Below, piece by piece: positions 37,469 through 50,044 of a stretch of DNA of 64,000 nucleotides (the stretch's first letter is position 1; each line of letters begins with the position of its first letter). Made by a program: the position numbers and the translations under genes. The DNA comes from Galerina marginata. Lineage: Eukaryota; Basidiomycota; Agaricomycetes; Agaricales; Galerinaceae. The stretch covers positions 1 to 64,000 of the forward strand of contig JAECYW010000033.1 in NCBI GenBank assembly GCA_023014335.1. Direction: 5' to 3'. Below the pieces are notes generated by a model that was not told where the DNA came from, made no database searches, and was given only the letters and a program-made list of their open reading frames with translations.

Positions 37469-37521
37469 TGGGGCAACATTCAGAGCAATCTCCAGTACAT
37501 TTCGTTCAACAAATTTTGGCA

Positions 37522-38959
37522 ATGTTCCCAAGGCTCGCTCTCATCTCCTTCGCTCTCATCTCTGTAGTACATTGCCAATTAGTTGGTACGTACCAAGCGG
37601 AGACGCACCCCACGCTCAGCTGGCAAAAATGCACCAAAAGCGGTTGTACCACTACGGCCGGTAGCGTCGTCCTCGACTCCAATTGGCGCTGGGTGCACAG
37701 CAAGAGTGGCTACAACAATTGCTACACCGGTAACACCTGGGATACCACTCTCTGTCCCGATAACCAAAGCTGCGCAACCAACTGTGCTCTTGAAGGAGCC
37801 GATTATCCAGGCACTTATGGTATCTCGACCAGCGGGAATGCGCTTACGCTGAAGTTCATCCAGAACAACAGCAACGGAAAGAACATCGGCTCGCGGGTCT
37901 ACCTCTTGGCGAGCGACACCAAGTACCAGATGTTCAAGGTCCTCAACCAGGAGTTCAGCTTCGATGTCGATGTTTCCCAGCTCCCTTGTGGTCTCAACGG
38001 TGCGCTTTACTTTTCGCAGATGGACGAGGACGGAGGCATGGCGAGGTTCACCACCAACAAGGCTGGGGCCAAGTACGGTACCGGATATTGCGATTCTCAG
38101 TGCCCCAGAGATATCAAGTTCATTAATGGACAGGTGCGTTTCCGATATAGTCTTTACCACGTACTTTGAAATTGAGAAAACCTTTACACAGGCCAACGCC
38201 GAAGGATGGAAGGCTGCAAGCAACGACGCCAACGCGGGTACTGGAAATTACGGCACTTGCTGCAACGAGATGGACGTATGGGAGGCCAATTCAATTTCCG
38301 CTGCTTATACCCCTCATCCCTGCGACGGAACACAGCAATCGCGCTGCAGCGGTACCGCTTGCGGAGGAGACACTAATCGCTACGGAAGCTCTTGCGACCC
38401 AGATGGCTGCGACTTCAACTCTTTCCGTATGGGCGACCAATCTTTCTACGGACCAGGACTGAAAGTCAATACGAAGACGAAATTCACAGTAGTAACCCAG
38501 TTTATCACCACCACCGGTACCGCCACAGGTACTCTCAAGGAGATCCGCCGCCTCTATGTCCAGGGCGGAAAGGTTATTCAGAACTCCAAGGTCAATGTTG
38601 TCGGCATGTCCACAAGCTATGATTCGATCACCGCCCAGTACTGCACGGACGCTAAGAAGGCCTTCGGGGATACCGACAGTTTCGGCCAGCACGGCGGTTT
38701 GGGGGGTATCTCCAAGTCAATGGCGGTAGGTATGGTCCTCGTGCTCAGTGTTTGGGACGACCACACCGCGAATATGCTCTGGCTCGACAGCAACTACCCC
38801 ACCACTTCGAGCACCACCAAGGCGGGTGTTGCTCGTGGGACGTGCGCTACCACCTCTGGAGTGCCTGCCGATGTCGAGGCATCTGCTGCGAACGCCCAAG
38901 TCATCTATTCAAACATCAAGTTCGGCGATATTGGCACGACTTATACCGGAACCGCCTAA
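37522..38959 (+). CDS. GH7 cellobiohydrolase without CBM1 (copy 2)
   Basis: Two exons (37522-38133, 38192-38959) give 459 residues. The signal peptide ([18 protein letters not shown]) is followed by QLVGTYQAE. The catalytic stretch [11 protein letters not shown] places Glu230, Asp232 and Glu235 as in the other copies. The protein ends [10 protein letters not shown] and stops, where the other three continue into a linker and CBM1. The first intron is at the same place as theirs, but the second intron and third exon are missing. It differs widely from the others (for example a [18 protein letters not shown] loop), so it is an older paralog. Without a binding module it is expected to act on loosened or soluble material; that is inference. 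Confidence 0.96.
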
Positions 38960-41900
38960 ATCGTTTCATTATTCTTCATTGAGGTGGGATTGAATTGATT
39001 TATTAACAACATGACCTGTGTCCTTTGTATTTGATTATTCCTTGGATATAAACAAGAAACTGATTTCTCACCTTGAGTCCCTTTCGCTCGTATTGTGAGC
39101 TTAACTGTAACAGTAGAATGAGGTTGCTGAGTGAGTTGAAGAACCCGAAGCGACTGCCAAGTTGGGTTGTTACGATCGAACGCCAGAACCAAATATCTAG
39201 AAAAATTCTCACCAACTTGGACTTGGCATCAACGTGGTCATCCATTCTCGTCCTCTTCCTTCCTTCCTTGAAGCCTTCTCTTTGCCCCAGTGCCGAAGGT
39301 CAAGAAACCAAATAGACTTCGAGGCCCCCCTCTCGATTATCTGCTTTGAATATGATATCTCGTTTAGATCGAACTTTTTTCTGTCGACACTACCTGAGTA
39401 GCTCGTCTGTTCTGTCCTGCTCAAGAGGTTAATTGGTTACTACTTATCGTCCAAGTCATCTCAGCTACGGGTTTTTTGGCCGAAAGGAATTTTGGACGTA
39501 TTTTCTGTCTGTGGAATACGAAGTGAAAAGTCTCCACACGAGCTCGGCTCGCAAATCGGTCTCTGACTCGGAAGTTGTGAATTGTGGTCTTTGCAAAAAC
39601 AGCCAGTCAAACATCACCTCTGCGAAACGACCCCACACTGGATCGCGCTCGCACCAATTTAGTGGTGAAGCTGCGTTGCCAGGTGGCGATGTTCCGCTTG
39701 GTGTGGACGGGGATTCATGCAGAGGGTGGGCAGACGAGAGTATTCATCTCGAAGGTGAGGCGAGCGAGTGGTTGTAACTTGTCGTAGGCGAAGCTTGAAA
39801 CCGGTGGTACTTAGGAGCAGCGAGAGTTGAACTGGAAGGACAAGGACGTCGTCCAATAATTCATCGTGCTCGAATTCCCCCAGTAGCCGGCAGCCAACCT
39901 ACTACCCAAGGCGGAGCGTTTCTAATCCTCGTTCTTCTTATGCTGTTCGTCACCTTCATTTCCCCTTCTATTTCCCTGATATGGCCCCCGATTTACTCGC
40001 TGTCAAAACCGAAGAAAAACAGACCACGCTTTGTTTCTCGTCTGTCTCCCGAAAAGACGAACTTTTCGCCTTAGCGCCAAGTGATAAACAACCGACGACT
40101 GACCGTTATAGGGAGATAAAGGAGCTGGGCTTATCTACCCCTCGGCATGTCTGTGCTGTCTCTTTACAGGCCCCGACGGGAAGGCTACACGCGTATTATT
40201 TATAATTAATACTCGACGTCGACCCGCTCAACGCTTGGGCCGTGGTGGTATAGCCGCAACTACCGGTAATGTTGGCCCACGTTTCTGGGACCCAAACAAT
40301 AACCTTACGAAGCGATTTTCTTTCCACCGAACTTGTGCTCTTTTTCTTTTACAAACTTTCGTCGATCTGATATTCAGATCGAGAACTCCTCATCAGACGC
40401 ACAGGCCAAGGCTAGGATAGGCGAGTAACCGGGGAAATATGCACCGCAAACTATGATAAAAAAGAAGCCAAGCTATCGACCAAATGTGGATATTTTTCTT
40501 CACTCTCAGTGGTGACACTTTGACCTAAAATTGGAACAGCTGCCTGTCAGTTCTATCTCGCCAGCCAGATGCAGGGCCAAAATCAATCTCGGGAAATTGA
40601 CGACGGGCGGTCAGAAACAAATTGTTTAAGTTGTAGCATGGCGTTTCTCTGGGTTGTTGCCCGACCGGATAAATAAATGCATGGAGAGAAGAGGAGTCTC
40701 TCGTAAACTTCTGACTTTAGCCGCTAGTTTTCGCGGATAAGAGCATTTTCTTTTCGATCTCATTCCTAGAACAAATACAAGGTGTATATAGAGCAGACAG
40801 CCTAAGGGCTCATTTGATGTGTATTGAGAAGTACGTTTCATGCTATTTCGAACTCAAGTATTACCGCCAGTATCTCCGATTTCGGACCAGGCTGGCCCCT
40901 AAGCAATCAAGGTTCACGATGACGCAGTACCACTAAACATGCTGGTGATTATTTGTAGGGACTATTTTGAGGAAGGGAAGCCGAAATATCGAAGAGTTCG
41001 ACCATAAATATGACTTGAATAATATTCTTTACAAACTTGAGGTGTTGAGTGGAGCTGGGGCGCCAAGTTTTCGAATGGCTGCGGCGCAGGATCGTTTGTG
41101 CGGTGATTAAGCCACACGGAAGAAAGATGCTGGCGAAAAGTCTAAAGGATGAAAGATTAAGAGAGCTGAAATAGGGCCTTTAGGATTTCAATAGATTTAG
41201 CTTTAAAACTTAAATTGGAAAATGTCCCGCAACCACTTTTCGCTACTGGAACATACGAAGGAGAATAAGCGGCGTGAACGTCGAGGGATTCGTCAAAAAG
41301 CCATATCTATACTCCTGTAGAATGATGACAATTACGATGGTCAACAGTTTCGTTGTTCCAGCGGGGTGTCAGCCGACGGCAATTCTGTGGGAAAGGAAGG
41401 GCTTAAGGCATCTCGGCCTAAATTTAGCTGGTGATTGGCTTGGCGGCCTCGGTCTATCTTTAAGCTTGGCATCCAACCACCAGAACATAGCGAGCGATGA
41501 CAGCAAGTCAACGAAGATCCGTGCTCTCCATAAGCATGGCTTGATCATGGCCAAAATGACGGTAAGGCTCAGGAGAGCACCTTTAATCTTACTGAACATA
41601 GTGAGAAAACTGGTTCATGTGTCATTTTCCGCAGGATATTTTGCAGAACAAGGTTCTCTTGTCGTATCTGCTACGATGCGATGCTCATCATGTGCCAAAA
41701 CTTCCATCGACTCCAATTTTTCTGCATGCGCATTTACTTCGGGCGTTTTGAAGGATGTTCTCCGGCTCAATTCGTAGCAGAGTAGCAATCCTTCCAGTGG
41801 GACTGGAACGGAGCATCACCACACCTACGAGCGGTTGAGTGACGATATCCTTGTCTTTCGTGGCAAGGATATCGTTGCTTCTAGGCGAAGCACGAGCATC

Positions 41901-42050
41901 GTGACACTGTGTCCGGGATGGCTAACCTACATTTGGACCCTGCTCAGCCTCCGAGAAGGCTCCAACGAATGCATTTTCGTGTCATTATCTTCAGCTTTTC
42001 GTACCACTTGATGATTGCTTGCGACGCCGGACATTTTCCGTTCATTCTCG
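38960..42050. other. Intergenic region, mostly one arm of a 6.2-kb duplication
   Basis: From about 39,640 onward this stretch is similar to 45,960-48,270 in direct orientation. It contains the coding-like fragment near 39,981 and a 12-base inverted repeat at 41,842-41,853 and 41,864-41,875 (ACGATATCCTTG and its reverse complement). I see no complete gene; the frame at 41,274-41,777 has no domain. Confidence 0.5.
39930..40208 (+). pseudogene. Coding-like fragment conserved in both duplication arms (arm 1)
   Basis: A plus-strand frame with an ATG at 39,981 contains PDLLAVKTE and, 15 codons on, RKDELFAL. The partner arm has PNLLAIKTE and EKDELFAV at matching positions (46,142-46,333). Within these blocks the DNA differs mostly at third codon positions, which is the mark of past protein-level selection, while flanking DNA is much more diverged. 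I do not recognise the protein. It may be an exon of an undetected gene or a decayed mobile-element fragment. Confidence 0.35.
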
Positions 42051-42057
42051 TATAAAG
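42051..42057 (+). promoter_or_regulatory. TATA box of third GH7 gene
   Basis: TATAAAG lies 89 bases ahead of the start codon at 42,140 and about 10 bases after a GGACATTTTCCG block shared with the fourth gene. Confidence 0.65.
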
Positions 42058-42139
42058 ACGGCCTTCAATATTCGAAAATCCGCATCAGTTCAACGACTGC
42101 ACCGGTCTACACTCAGGCTAACAGGCACTCTCATCTACG

Positions 42140-43802
42140 ATGTTCAACAAAGTCGCTCTCATCACCTTCTCGCTCATCGCCATGGTGTGCGGCCAACAGG
42201 TCGGCACCCTCACCGCGGAGACCCACCCACCTCTTCCATGGTCGACTTGCACCAAGGCTGGTTGCGCGAACCAAGCTGCCGGCGCTGTTGTACTCGACTC
42301 CAACTGGCGCTGGTTGCACAGCACCGCAGGCGCTACCAACTGCTACACGGGCAACACCTGGGACGCCACACTCTGCCCCGATGCCGCCACCTGCGCGAAG
42401 AACTGCGCTCTCGACGGCGCCGACTATTCCGGCACCTACGGTATCACCACCAGCGGCAACGCTCTTACCCTCAAATTCGTCACCAGCAGCGCCCAGAAGA
42501 ACATCGGATCGCGTGTTTACCTCATGGCTAGCCCCACCCAGTACCAGATGTTCAAACTCCTGAACCAGGAGTTCACTTTCGACGTCGATGTTTCCAACCT
42601 TCCCTGCGGTCTTAACGGAGCTCTCTACTTCTCGCAAATGGACGCAGATGGTGGTTTGGCCAAGTTCCCTACTAACAAGGCCGGTGCGAAGTACGGAACT
42701 GGCTACTGCGACTCGCAATGCCCCCGAGACCTCAAGTTCATTAACGGAGCTGTGAGTATTTTCCGAGTCTATTCTTATTATGTTTCTCAAATTTTTCGAT
42801 TCTCAATCAGGCCAACTCCGCTGGCTGGACACCTTCTGCCTCTGATGCCAATGCCGGAGCCGGTCAATTCGGAGCTTGCTGCAACGAGATGGATATCTGG
42901 GAAGCCAACAACAACGCCGCCGCCTTCACCCCTCATCCTTGCACCGTCAGCGGCCTGTCGCGCTGCCAAGGCGCAGCTTGCGGTACCACCGACCGCTACG
43001 CCAGCGTCTGCGATCCCGACGGTTGCGATTTCAACTCCTTCCGCATGGGCAACAAGAACTTCTACGGTGCTGGCAAGACCGTCGACACCACCAAGAAATT
43101 CACAGTTGTTACCCAATTTATCACCGACACCGGAACCGCCACTGGAACTCTCAAGGAAATCCGCCGCTTGTACGTCCAGAACGGAGTCGTCATCCAGAAC
43201 TCCAAGGTCAACGTCCCAGGAATGTCCACAGCGTACGACTCGATCACGAGCGCCTTCTGCACGGACCAGAAGAAGGTATTCGGCGACACCACGGACTTCC
43301 AGGACAAGGGTGGACTCGCCAACATGTCCAAGGCTATGGCTTCCGGAATGGTTCTCGTCCTCTCCGTCTGGGACGACCACTCCGTCAACATGCTCTGGCT
43401 CGACAGCAACTACCCGACCACCTCCCCTGCCACCGCTCCCGGTGTTGCTCGTGGATCATGCCCAACCAACTCCGGTGTGCCAACCACCATCGAAACCACT
43501 GAGGCCAACGCTTCCGTCACCTTCTCGAACATCAAATTCGGTGACATCGGTACCACCTACACCAACACCGTTACAGGCGGTGGCGGCACCACCCCACCTT
43601 CTGGAACCACCACTGCCCCAGCTCCCGCTGGCACTGCCGCCAAATACGGCCAATGGTAAGTCATTCCTTTGAGATACATCGCAGGAACATATATCTTACA
43701 TCTTACCCTCATAGTGGTGGTATTGGCTGGACTGGTGCTACTGTTTGCGCTGCGGGTTCAACTTGCACAGTGTCCAACCCATACTACAGCCAGTGCCTGT
43801 AA
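42140..43802 (+). CDS. GH7 cellobiohydrolase with C-terminal CBM1 (copy 3)
   Basis: Exons 42140-42751, 42811-43655 and 43715-43802 give 514 residues, exactly the length of copy 1. Signal peptide [18 protein letters not shown], catalytic Glu230, Asp232 and Glu235 in [11 protein letters not shown], a Thr/Pro/Gly linker identical in protein sequence to that of copy 1, and a CBM1 ending YYSQCL. Copies 1 and 3 also share exon lengths 612, 845 and 88. The upstream 100 bases match those of copy 4 more closely than those of copy 1, while the linker matches copy 1. This mixed pattern could come from gene conversion. Role as for copy 1: processive release of cellobiose from cellulose. Confidence 0.97.
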
Positions 43803-45960
43803 AGACCTAAAGAACGACTTCGAAAAACTGGTCATTTTGTTCTCTCGACATTCGTCGCGAGGGATGCAACTTACCTATAGGATGATTTTCATGTAATAAG
43901 TTCGAGAATAATAGGATTGATTTCGAGACTCCTGTCCTGATCGTGATTGAAGAACTTCGACCAGGCTCTTTCCTTTTCTTACTCTAGTCGTCAACGAAGA
44001 ATTACGCTAACGTCTGTCTTAGGATCTCGACTCGCCTTGTAGTTTTGGTTTGGAGCCAGACAAGGTTATAACACCTTCTCCTTAGCAGACTTTCGACAAC
44101 CGCCTGAAGACGAAGGTGAAATGAAGAAGACGTTCTCTGAACTATCTGTCGATGGCGATGGAATATTCCAAGGTTTTTTCCTATATTTTTCAACAATTTT
44201 GATACCGGCGCAATTGGTATGACTTCTATTGCGACAACCCCCTGTCTTCATTTGGTCTTCACCTCACTTGGGGTTGACGAGCACTGACTAACATCGTGCC
44301 GCCGTCTGTCTGTACATATCTCGTCCATCTGAAATAGATGAGAAGGTATGTTACTCATCTGGGCCGCACAGCGGTCTCCTTTCGCAGCTGCCTCCGAGTT
44401 GTTACAGTTACTGTACATAATCGGGTACTCGGCCACCTAAGACCGTTTTATCCATTACCGATGTAAAACTGTATAAAAATGCCTGAAATTTTGAAAATAC
44501 GCTTTCTTGGATATTAACAACGCCTATGCAAAATTCGGTAATTTTTGAGTGTCTCATTATTTCTGTATGAATATTTTGTTTTTGAGAGTCGAGAGCTGGC
44601 CGGCCTATCGGGTACTCGGCCACCCTGAATTAATACAAATTTGTATTGATTCTGTTCGGTTCATTACGTTTCAGGATCACAACCTGTAATAGGAAATACG
44701 CCATTTCGGGGCGCTCAAGAGTCATCCGTCTGTAACTCTGTCAGTTCCAATCCGATTGACACAAAATCTTTTGGAGGTTTCAAAGGAGGTTCCATAGAAA
44801 ATTTGCATGACCTTTAAATATAAAATTTCTATAGTTCCCAAATTTATAAAACCTCGTTTTACCATGTTCGCATTTTGGGTCCTTCACGACGAAATGGCAA
44901 CCGGCTGGGAGATGGGAATGGAAAAAAAATCTAAAAGATACCCAATAGGATGCAACAACCTCGCAAGAAACTTTTTGACTCAAAATATTCGCGATTGATT
45001 AAGTCTGGTGAACTAAGCGCAGGTAATCTAGTTGATGCTGCAGAACGTAAGATATTTTCTAACACGGCAGTTTATATATCGAATATCTTCAGACTAATAC
45101 ACTCTGTTGCTTTGTACTCAAGTGAATTCATAATCTAAAAGGGTGTAGACAAGCTCAGTGCTTTTGTTTTGCGATTGGTATGAGTTTCTTCGCCCCCTCA
45201 GTGCGAGATATCTTGTTGCAACCTGTTCTATTTTAAGAAATGGACCCTGATGACCGACCGACCACTCTTCCACAGGCTTTCTCCCTTCCGCACTTCGCTG
45301 TTCTCAAAATTTAACAGCGTAGTTGTGTAGATAATATTCAGTGCTACCTAGAAATACAATTTTTATCGCCAATCGTCCATGTCTCGACTCTGTAGAAAAT
45401 CGATGACCGGCTTCCCAGTGTGACCGGGTACCTGATTACGTACAGTATGATCAGAAGCCAGAACCAAACATACTCTATATTTTTCTACGTTCTCACTCGA
45501 CGACTCTGAGATCTACACCCTATGCTGGACTTTCATACCTAGGCCGATTCCTTTTCCACTCAATTCCACTTGTCGACTCATGCTATTGCTGATACTCGTC
45601 TAATAAGCCGAATGTTCTTTCCGCGCCTTTTTAAGCGTCTCTGCTCTTGATCACCCTGGGCGGCTTGGTGGTTATCTCGAGGTTGTCTTCAAGTTCTACC
45701 GATTTCTGGGTGCCCGTCGGCTCAGTCGCTGGAAGTCGCTTCTCGTTAACGTTTGAAGACACGTAGTATGGCTCAGAGACCCAAGCGAAGAAGAGCGCGG
45801 GATAGAGAAATACACCAGTTAGACCCGCGAATAGTCAACCACCACTAAGTCAAATTCAAGACGCAGGACTCTCTACGTTGTATCTGCACTTGGACAAAGT
45901 TGGGGCTAGAGCCGACTCGTCAAGTGGAGATGTCCAACGTCAAGTAGACCAGCCGAGGTA
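43803..45960. other. Intergenic region with small repeat structures
   Basis: No gene seen. An 18-base direct repeat and a palindrome near 44,420-44,650 are listed separately. Bases 44,640-45,000 are AT-rich; the frames there are short. Confidence 0.5.
44420..44647. repeat. 18-base direct repeat flanking ~170 bases, plus palindrome
   Basis: ATCGGGTACTCGGCCACC occurs at 44,420-44,437 and again at 44,607-44,624 in the same orientation. Seven bases after the second copy is a perfect 16-base palindrome, AATACAAATTTGTATT (44,632-44,647). The segment between the direct repeats is AT-rich and has no gene. It could be a small mobile-element remnant, but no inverted ends are visible. Confidence 0.6.
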
Positions 45961-46141
45961 AGAAGGGAAGGTGAATGCCAGTATCCAGTTCGACAAAGAG
46001 GCAGGGTCAGGGTGCTGGCGGTTTGTTGTCAGATACTGTGGCTGAAACGGTGGAGGTAGGAGCAGCAAAGTTTCAGTTGGAAAGACGAGGAGATCGTTTT
46101 CGTCCACTTTTCCTTCGCGCTCGAAATCCGTCCTGGTACTC

Positions 46142-46333
46142 GTGTCCTCTTTTGCGTCCTCCTTTTATGCGACTCCTCCTCTCTGTTCCCAGGATGACGC
46201 TCATGTTCGGCTTCCAAATTTACTTGCCATTAAAACAGAACCACCAGCGGACGTCCCGAGAACGCGTGCTACCTCCATTCTTGAAAAAGATGAACTCTTT
46301 GCTGTATGGGCAGGAGAAACGCCCGACTACTAG
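46142..46333 (+). pseudogene. Coding-like fragment conserved in both duplication arms (arm 2)
   Basis: An open frame ending at a TAG at 46,333 carries PNLLAIKTE and EKDELFAV, the counterparts of the motifs at 39,981-40,080. Six or more of the differences in the two blocks are silent third-base changes. No start codon is conserved between the arms and the downstream parts diverge, so if this was a gene it is now probably dead in at least one arm. Confidence 0.35.
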
Positions 46334-48272
46334 CCGTAATGGGTAGATAGGAAAAAGCCGATCTTATCTGCCACTTAGGCGAGTATGCCGCTGACGCTTT
46401 ACAAATTCCGACACGATACGTGATAGAAGCAGACACGCGTATTAATACTCGACCTTCGAACGCCCAGGACTTGAACCGTGGTTGTGCACTCCCTAGGTCA
46501 ACCTGCGTCTCTGAGATTAACTATCAGCCCCACTCCCTTCCTTAATACGCTGGGAAATGTTACTGGTCTAAGTGCTTTTATCTTCCCCGGGCCTCCCCAG
46601 GTTCGGAATAACAGATTCTACGAGAAACAATCCTTATCAAACGCGAGCCGCAAGGGTAGGATAGGCCTTTAACCGGAAAAATATGGACACGCCAGACGTT
46701 TCATCGGATGGTAAACATGCCATCAGCCTGTGTCGACTTTTGCCATCGCATTGGCCCCAGAGGTTGGTTACACTTCGACCTAAAATTGGGAAATTCCGTC
46801 ACCTCTATCCTATCTCGCCGGAATGCTTAGGTGCGGATCTAAAAGCAAACCTCGGGAATTACCAGCGAGCAGCCCGATAGAAAGCGTTCGGTTTGTACCA
46901 AGGAGCATGCCTTATCTGGCCGGATAAATTCGTGGAGAAAGGAGGAGCTCGCAAGCGTCAGAATTCATCCACCTGGCCTCGTAGGTTAGGAAACTGGCGT
47001 CAGTGTTGGTCATTTACCTAGAGCCCAAAGAGCGTGCAATCCATACGACTTGAATTATGATAAACAATCTAAGGACCCAGGCAATCGGCGTGCGAGCTGG
47101 GACTATTACCCGTTCTGGAGATACACCAGTTAAATTGCTTGACTTTTTTTATCCGAAGTCTGGCATAAGTTGATAGATCTCAACTCCTCGGACCAGTTTT
47201 AGTTGTTCGAAGTCTCCGGCGCCTAATCATTCATGCGGTGATAAACCAATCAAGAATGAGACCAAAGGTAAAAGATTTATTGGGACGCCACTAAAGAATA
47301 ATAAGACGCAGGAACGCGTCTCTTCGACACATGTTAATCTTCTACAATTTTGAATTAAAAACAAAAGCACGAAATCACCTGGGGAGAGTTTGGAAAGGTA
47401 GAGATGTCAGAACCAGGTGGGAAGCCACGCTGATTTGGCGGCTTTATCGGAGCGACTCAAGCGAGGGCATTGCGGTGAAAAGGTATGGTCATAAATTAGT
47501 TGAGGGAATACGAGAAAATATGGAATCGCTAAGCCTGCTTTCCAACAGTTCAAATTATGGTCGATATAAATTTTCTTTGCCTTTTCTTAGTCTTATTTGA
47601 GGCGCAACAGGGCCTCAAAACCACCGTAAGTCGCGTGGAATCTAAACTTAGACGATATTAGGCTTGGCGGTATCCCCTGGGCTTGGCGACAGTCTATTTA
47701 CAGAGTGTTCCCCGACTACGACAGCAGACTGAAGCGACAGCAGGTCAAGGAAATCCTGGCCTATCCACAAGCGTGGCTTTGCGCGTGGCAGGGAAACCCA
47801 CAGGTTGCAAGAAAACTCTGACACCTGGAATTTCGAAACTGGAGAAAAATGGCCTCACGTGCTACGTTGAAGTACTTTACAAAGGGTCAGGTTTGTCTAA
47901 TCTCGTCCTCCATGATTCGATGTTCATCATGTGCCGAACCGTCCGTTTATTCTGTTTTTCACTATCCGCACTTACTTCGGGCGGTTTGAAGGGCGTTCTC
48001 CGGCTCAATTCGTCGCAGGGAATTTGGTATTCCATTGAGCCTGAGGCAGAGCGACACCACACTCACTCGAGGTTGGCTGACGACATCGGTGGCAGCGAAT
48101 TGTTTCCAGGTGATGGAAAAGCATCGTGATCATGCCCTAGGAGTTCATCCTACATTTAGCATTCCTTTGCCTCCGAAATGGTCCCTACGAACGTCTTTTC
48201 GTGGTCGAATGTTTCGCTGTACGCAGCACTTGGACGTTGCTCTCGATGCCGGACATTTTCCGCCCATTCATG

Positions 48273-48279
48273 TATAAAT
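48273..48279 (+). promoter_or_regulatory. TATA box of fourth GH7 gene
   Basis: TATAAAT lies 90 bases ahead of the start codon at 48,363, after the shared GCCGGACATTTTCCG block. Confidence 0.65.
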
Positions 48280-48362
48280 TCGACACCCAATTTCTCCAGG
48301 ATCTTCATCAGTTCAACGACTGCACCGGTATACACCCAGGCTAACAGGCAATCTCATCTACG

Positions 48363-50044
48363 ATGTTCAACAAAGTCGCTCTCATCACCTTCTCGCTCAT
48401 CGCCATGGTGTGCGGGCAACAGGTCGGCACCCTCACCGCGGAGACCCACCCAGCTCTCCCATGGTCGACTTGCACCAAGGCTGGTTGTACTACCCAATCT
48501 GCCGGCGCTGTTGTACTCGACTCCAACTGGCGTTGGTTGCACAGCACCACCGGTTCAAACAACTGTTACACCGGAAACACCTGGGACGCCACGCTCTGCC
48601 CTGATGCCACCACTTGTGCGAAGAACTGCGCGCTCGACGGTGCTGACTATTCCGGCACCTACGGTATCACCACCAGCGGCAACGCCCTCACTCTCAAATT
48701 CGTCACCAACAGTGCTCAAAAGAACATCGGATCGCGTGTTTACCTCATGGCCAGCCAGACTCAGTACCAAATTTTCAAGCTTCTGAACCAGGAATTCACC
48801 TTCGACGTCGATGTTTCCAACCTTCCCTGTGGACTTAACGGTGCCCTTTACTTCTCGCAAATGGATGCCGATGGCGGTGTGGCCAAGTTCCCCTCCAACA
48901 AGGCCGGTGCGAAGTACGGAACTGGTTATTGCGACTCGCAATGCCCCCGAGACCTCAAGTTCATTAATGGAATGGTGAGTTCGACCTTCGGCGAGTTGTA
49001 TTATGATAATTAACGCTGCCGATTTTTTACCAGGCCAATTCGGCTGGCTGGACACCTTCTTCATCAGATGTCAACGCAGGAGATGGCACGTCCGGTTCTT
49101 GCTGTAACGAGATGGATATCTGGGAGGCGAACAACAATGCTGCTGCCTTCACCCCCCATCCTTGCACCGTCAGTGGTCAGGCAATCTGCACCGGCGACGC
49201 CTGTGGTACTACCAGCCGCTATGCTAGCGTCTGCGATCCCGACGGTTGCGATTTCAACTCCTTCCGCATGGGTGCTCCCAACTTTTACGGCGCTGGCAAG
49301 ACCGTCGACACCACCAAGAAATTCACCGTTGTCACTCAATTCCTTACCGACACCGGAACCGCCACTGGAACTCTAAGCGAAATCCGTCGCCTATACGTCC
49401 AGAACGGAGTTGTCATCCAAAACTCCAAGGTCAATGTCCCAGGAATGTCCTCATCCTACGATTCGATCACCACCGCATTCTGTAACGACCAGAAGGCCGC
49501 GTTCGGCGACACCACTGACTTCCAGGACAAGGGTGGTCTCCCAGGAATGTCCAAGGGCATGGCCGCTGGAATGGTCCTCGTCCTCTCCGTTTGGGATGAC
49601 CACGCAGTCAACATGCTCTGGCTCGACAGTGACTACCCCACCACTTCCCCCGCCACCGCTCCTGGTGTTGCTCGTGGAACATGCGGAACCGACTCCGGTG
49701 TCCCCACCACCATCGAAACCACTGAGGCCAATGCTTCCGTCACTTTCTCGAACATCAAATTCGGTGACATCGGCAGTACATACACCAACACTGGCACGAC
49801 CACCACTGGCACTGGAGGCACTGGTACCACTACCACCAAGCCCACAGGCACCACGACTGTACCTGCCCCCGCTGCCACTCAGACCAAATACGGCCAATGG
49901 TAAGTTTTATCCTCTTACTCACCCAAAGGAAAATCGTACTGACCCCCTCCTTCCAGTGGTGGACAAGGGTGGACTGGACCTACAGCTTGCGCTACCGGAT
50001 CCAAGTGCACTGTCAGCAACCCTTACTACAGCCAATGTCTCTAA
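48363..50044 (+). CDS. GH7 cellobiohydrolase with C-terminal CBM1 (copy 4)
   Basis: Exons 48363-48974, 49034-49899 and 49957-50044 give 521 residues. The signal peptide is the same as in copy 3. Catalytic Glu230, Asp232 and Glu235 lie in [11 protein letters not shown]. The linker is longer than in copies 1 and 3 and is made of Thr/Gly runs with [11 protein letters not shown]; the CBM1 begins YGQCGGQGWTG and ends YYSQCL. First and last exons have the same lengths as in copies 1 and 3; only the linker-bearing exon is 21 bases longer. It is the gene of the second duplication arm and is probably active. Confidence 0.97.

Larger units (their letters stand above)
39640..43900. repeat. Direct segmental duplication, arm 1
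   Basis: Similar in order to 45,960-50,130 at an offset of about 6,220-6,240. Matches are patchy upstream (for example 39,990-40,060 with 46,225-46,300; 40,510-40,600 with 46,755-46,850; 41,690-41,780 with 47,925-48,020) and close over the GH7 gene itself. The promoter blocks around 42,030-42,139 and 48,250-48,362 are nearly identical. Confidence 0.8.

Noticed and set aside
42131..42790. 219-codon minus-strand frame inside GH7 copy 3
   Set aside because: Mirror of a strongly biased coding strand. Similar antisense frames appear opposite copies 1, 2 and 4, as expected from codon use.
42140..43672. Single 510-codon frame over GH7 copy 3
   Set aside because: It reads through the first intron into a wrong frame. 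Splicing at 42,752-42,810 gives the proper GH7 and CBM1 sequence.
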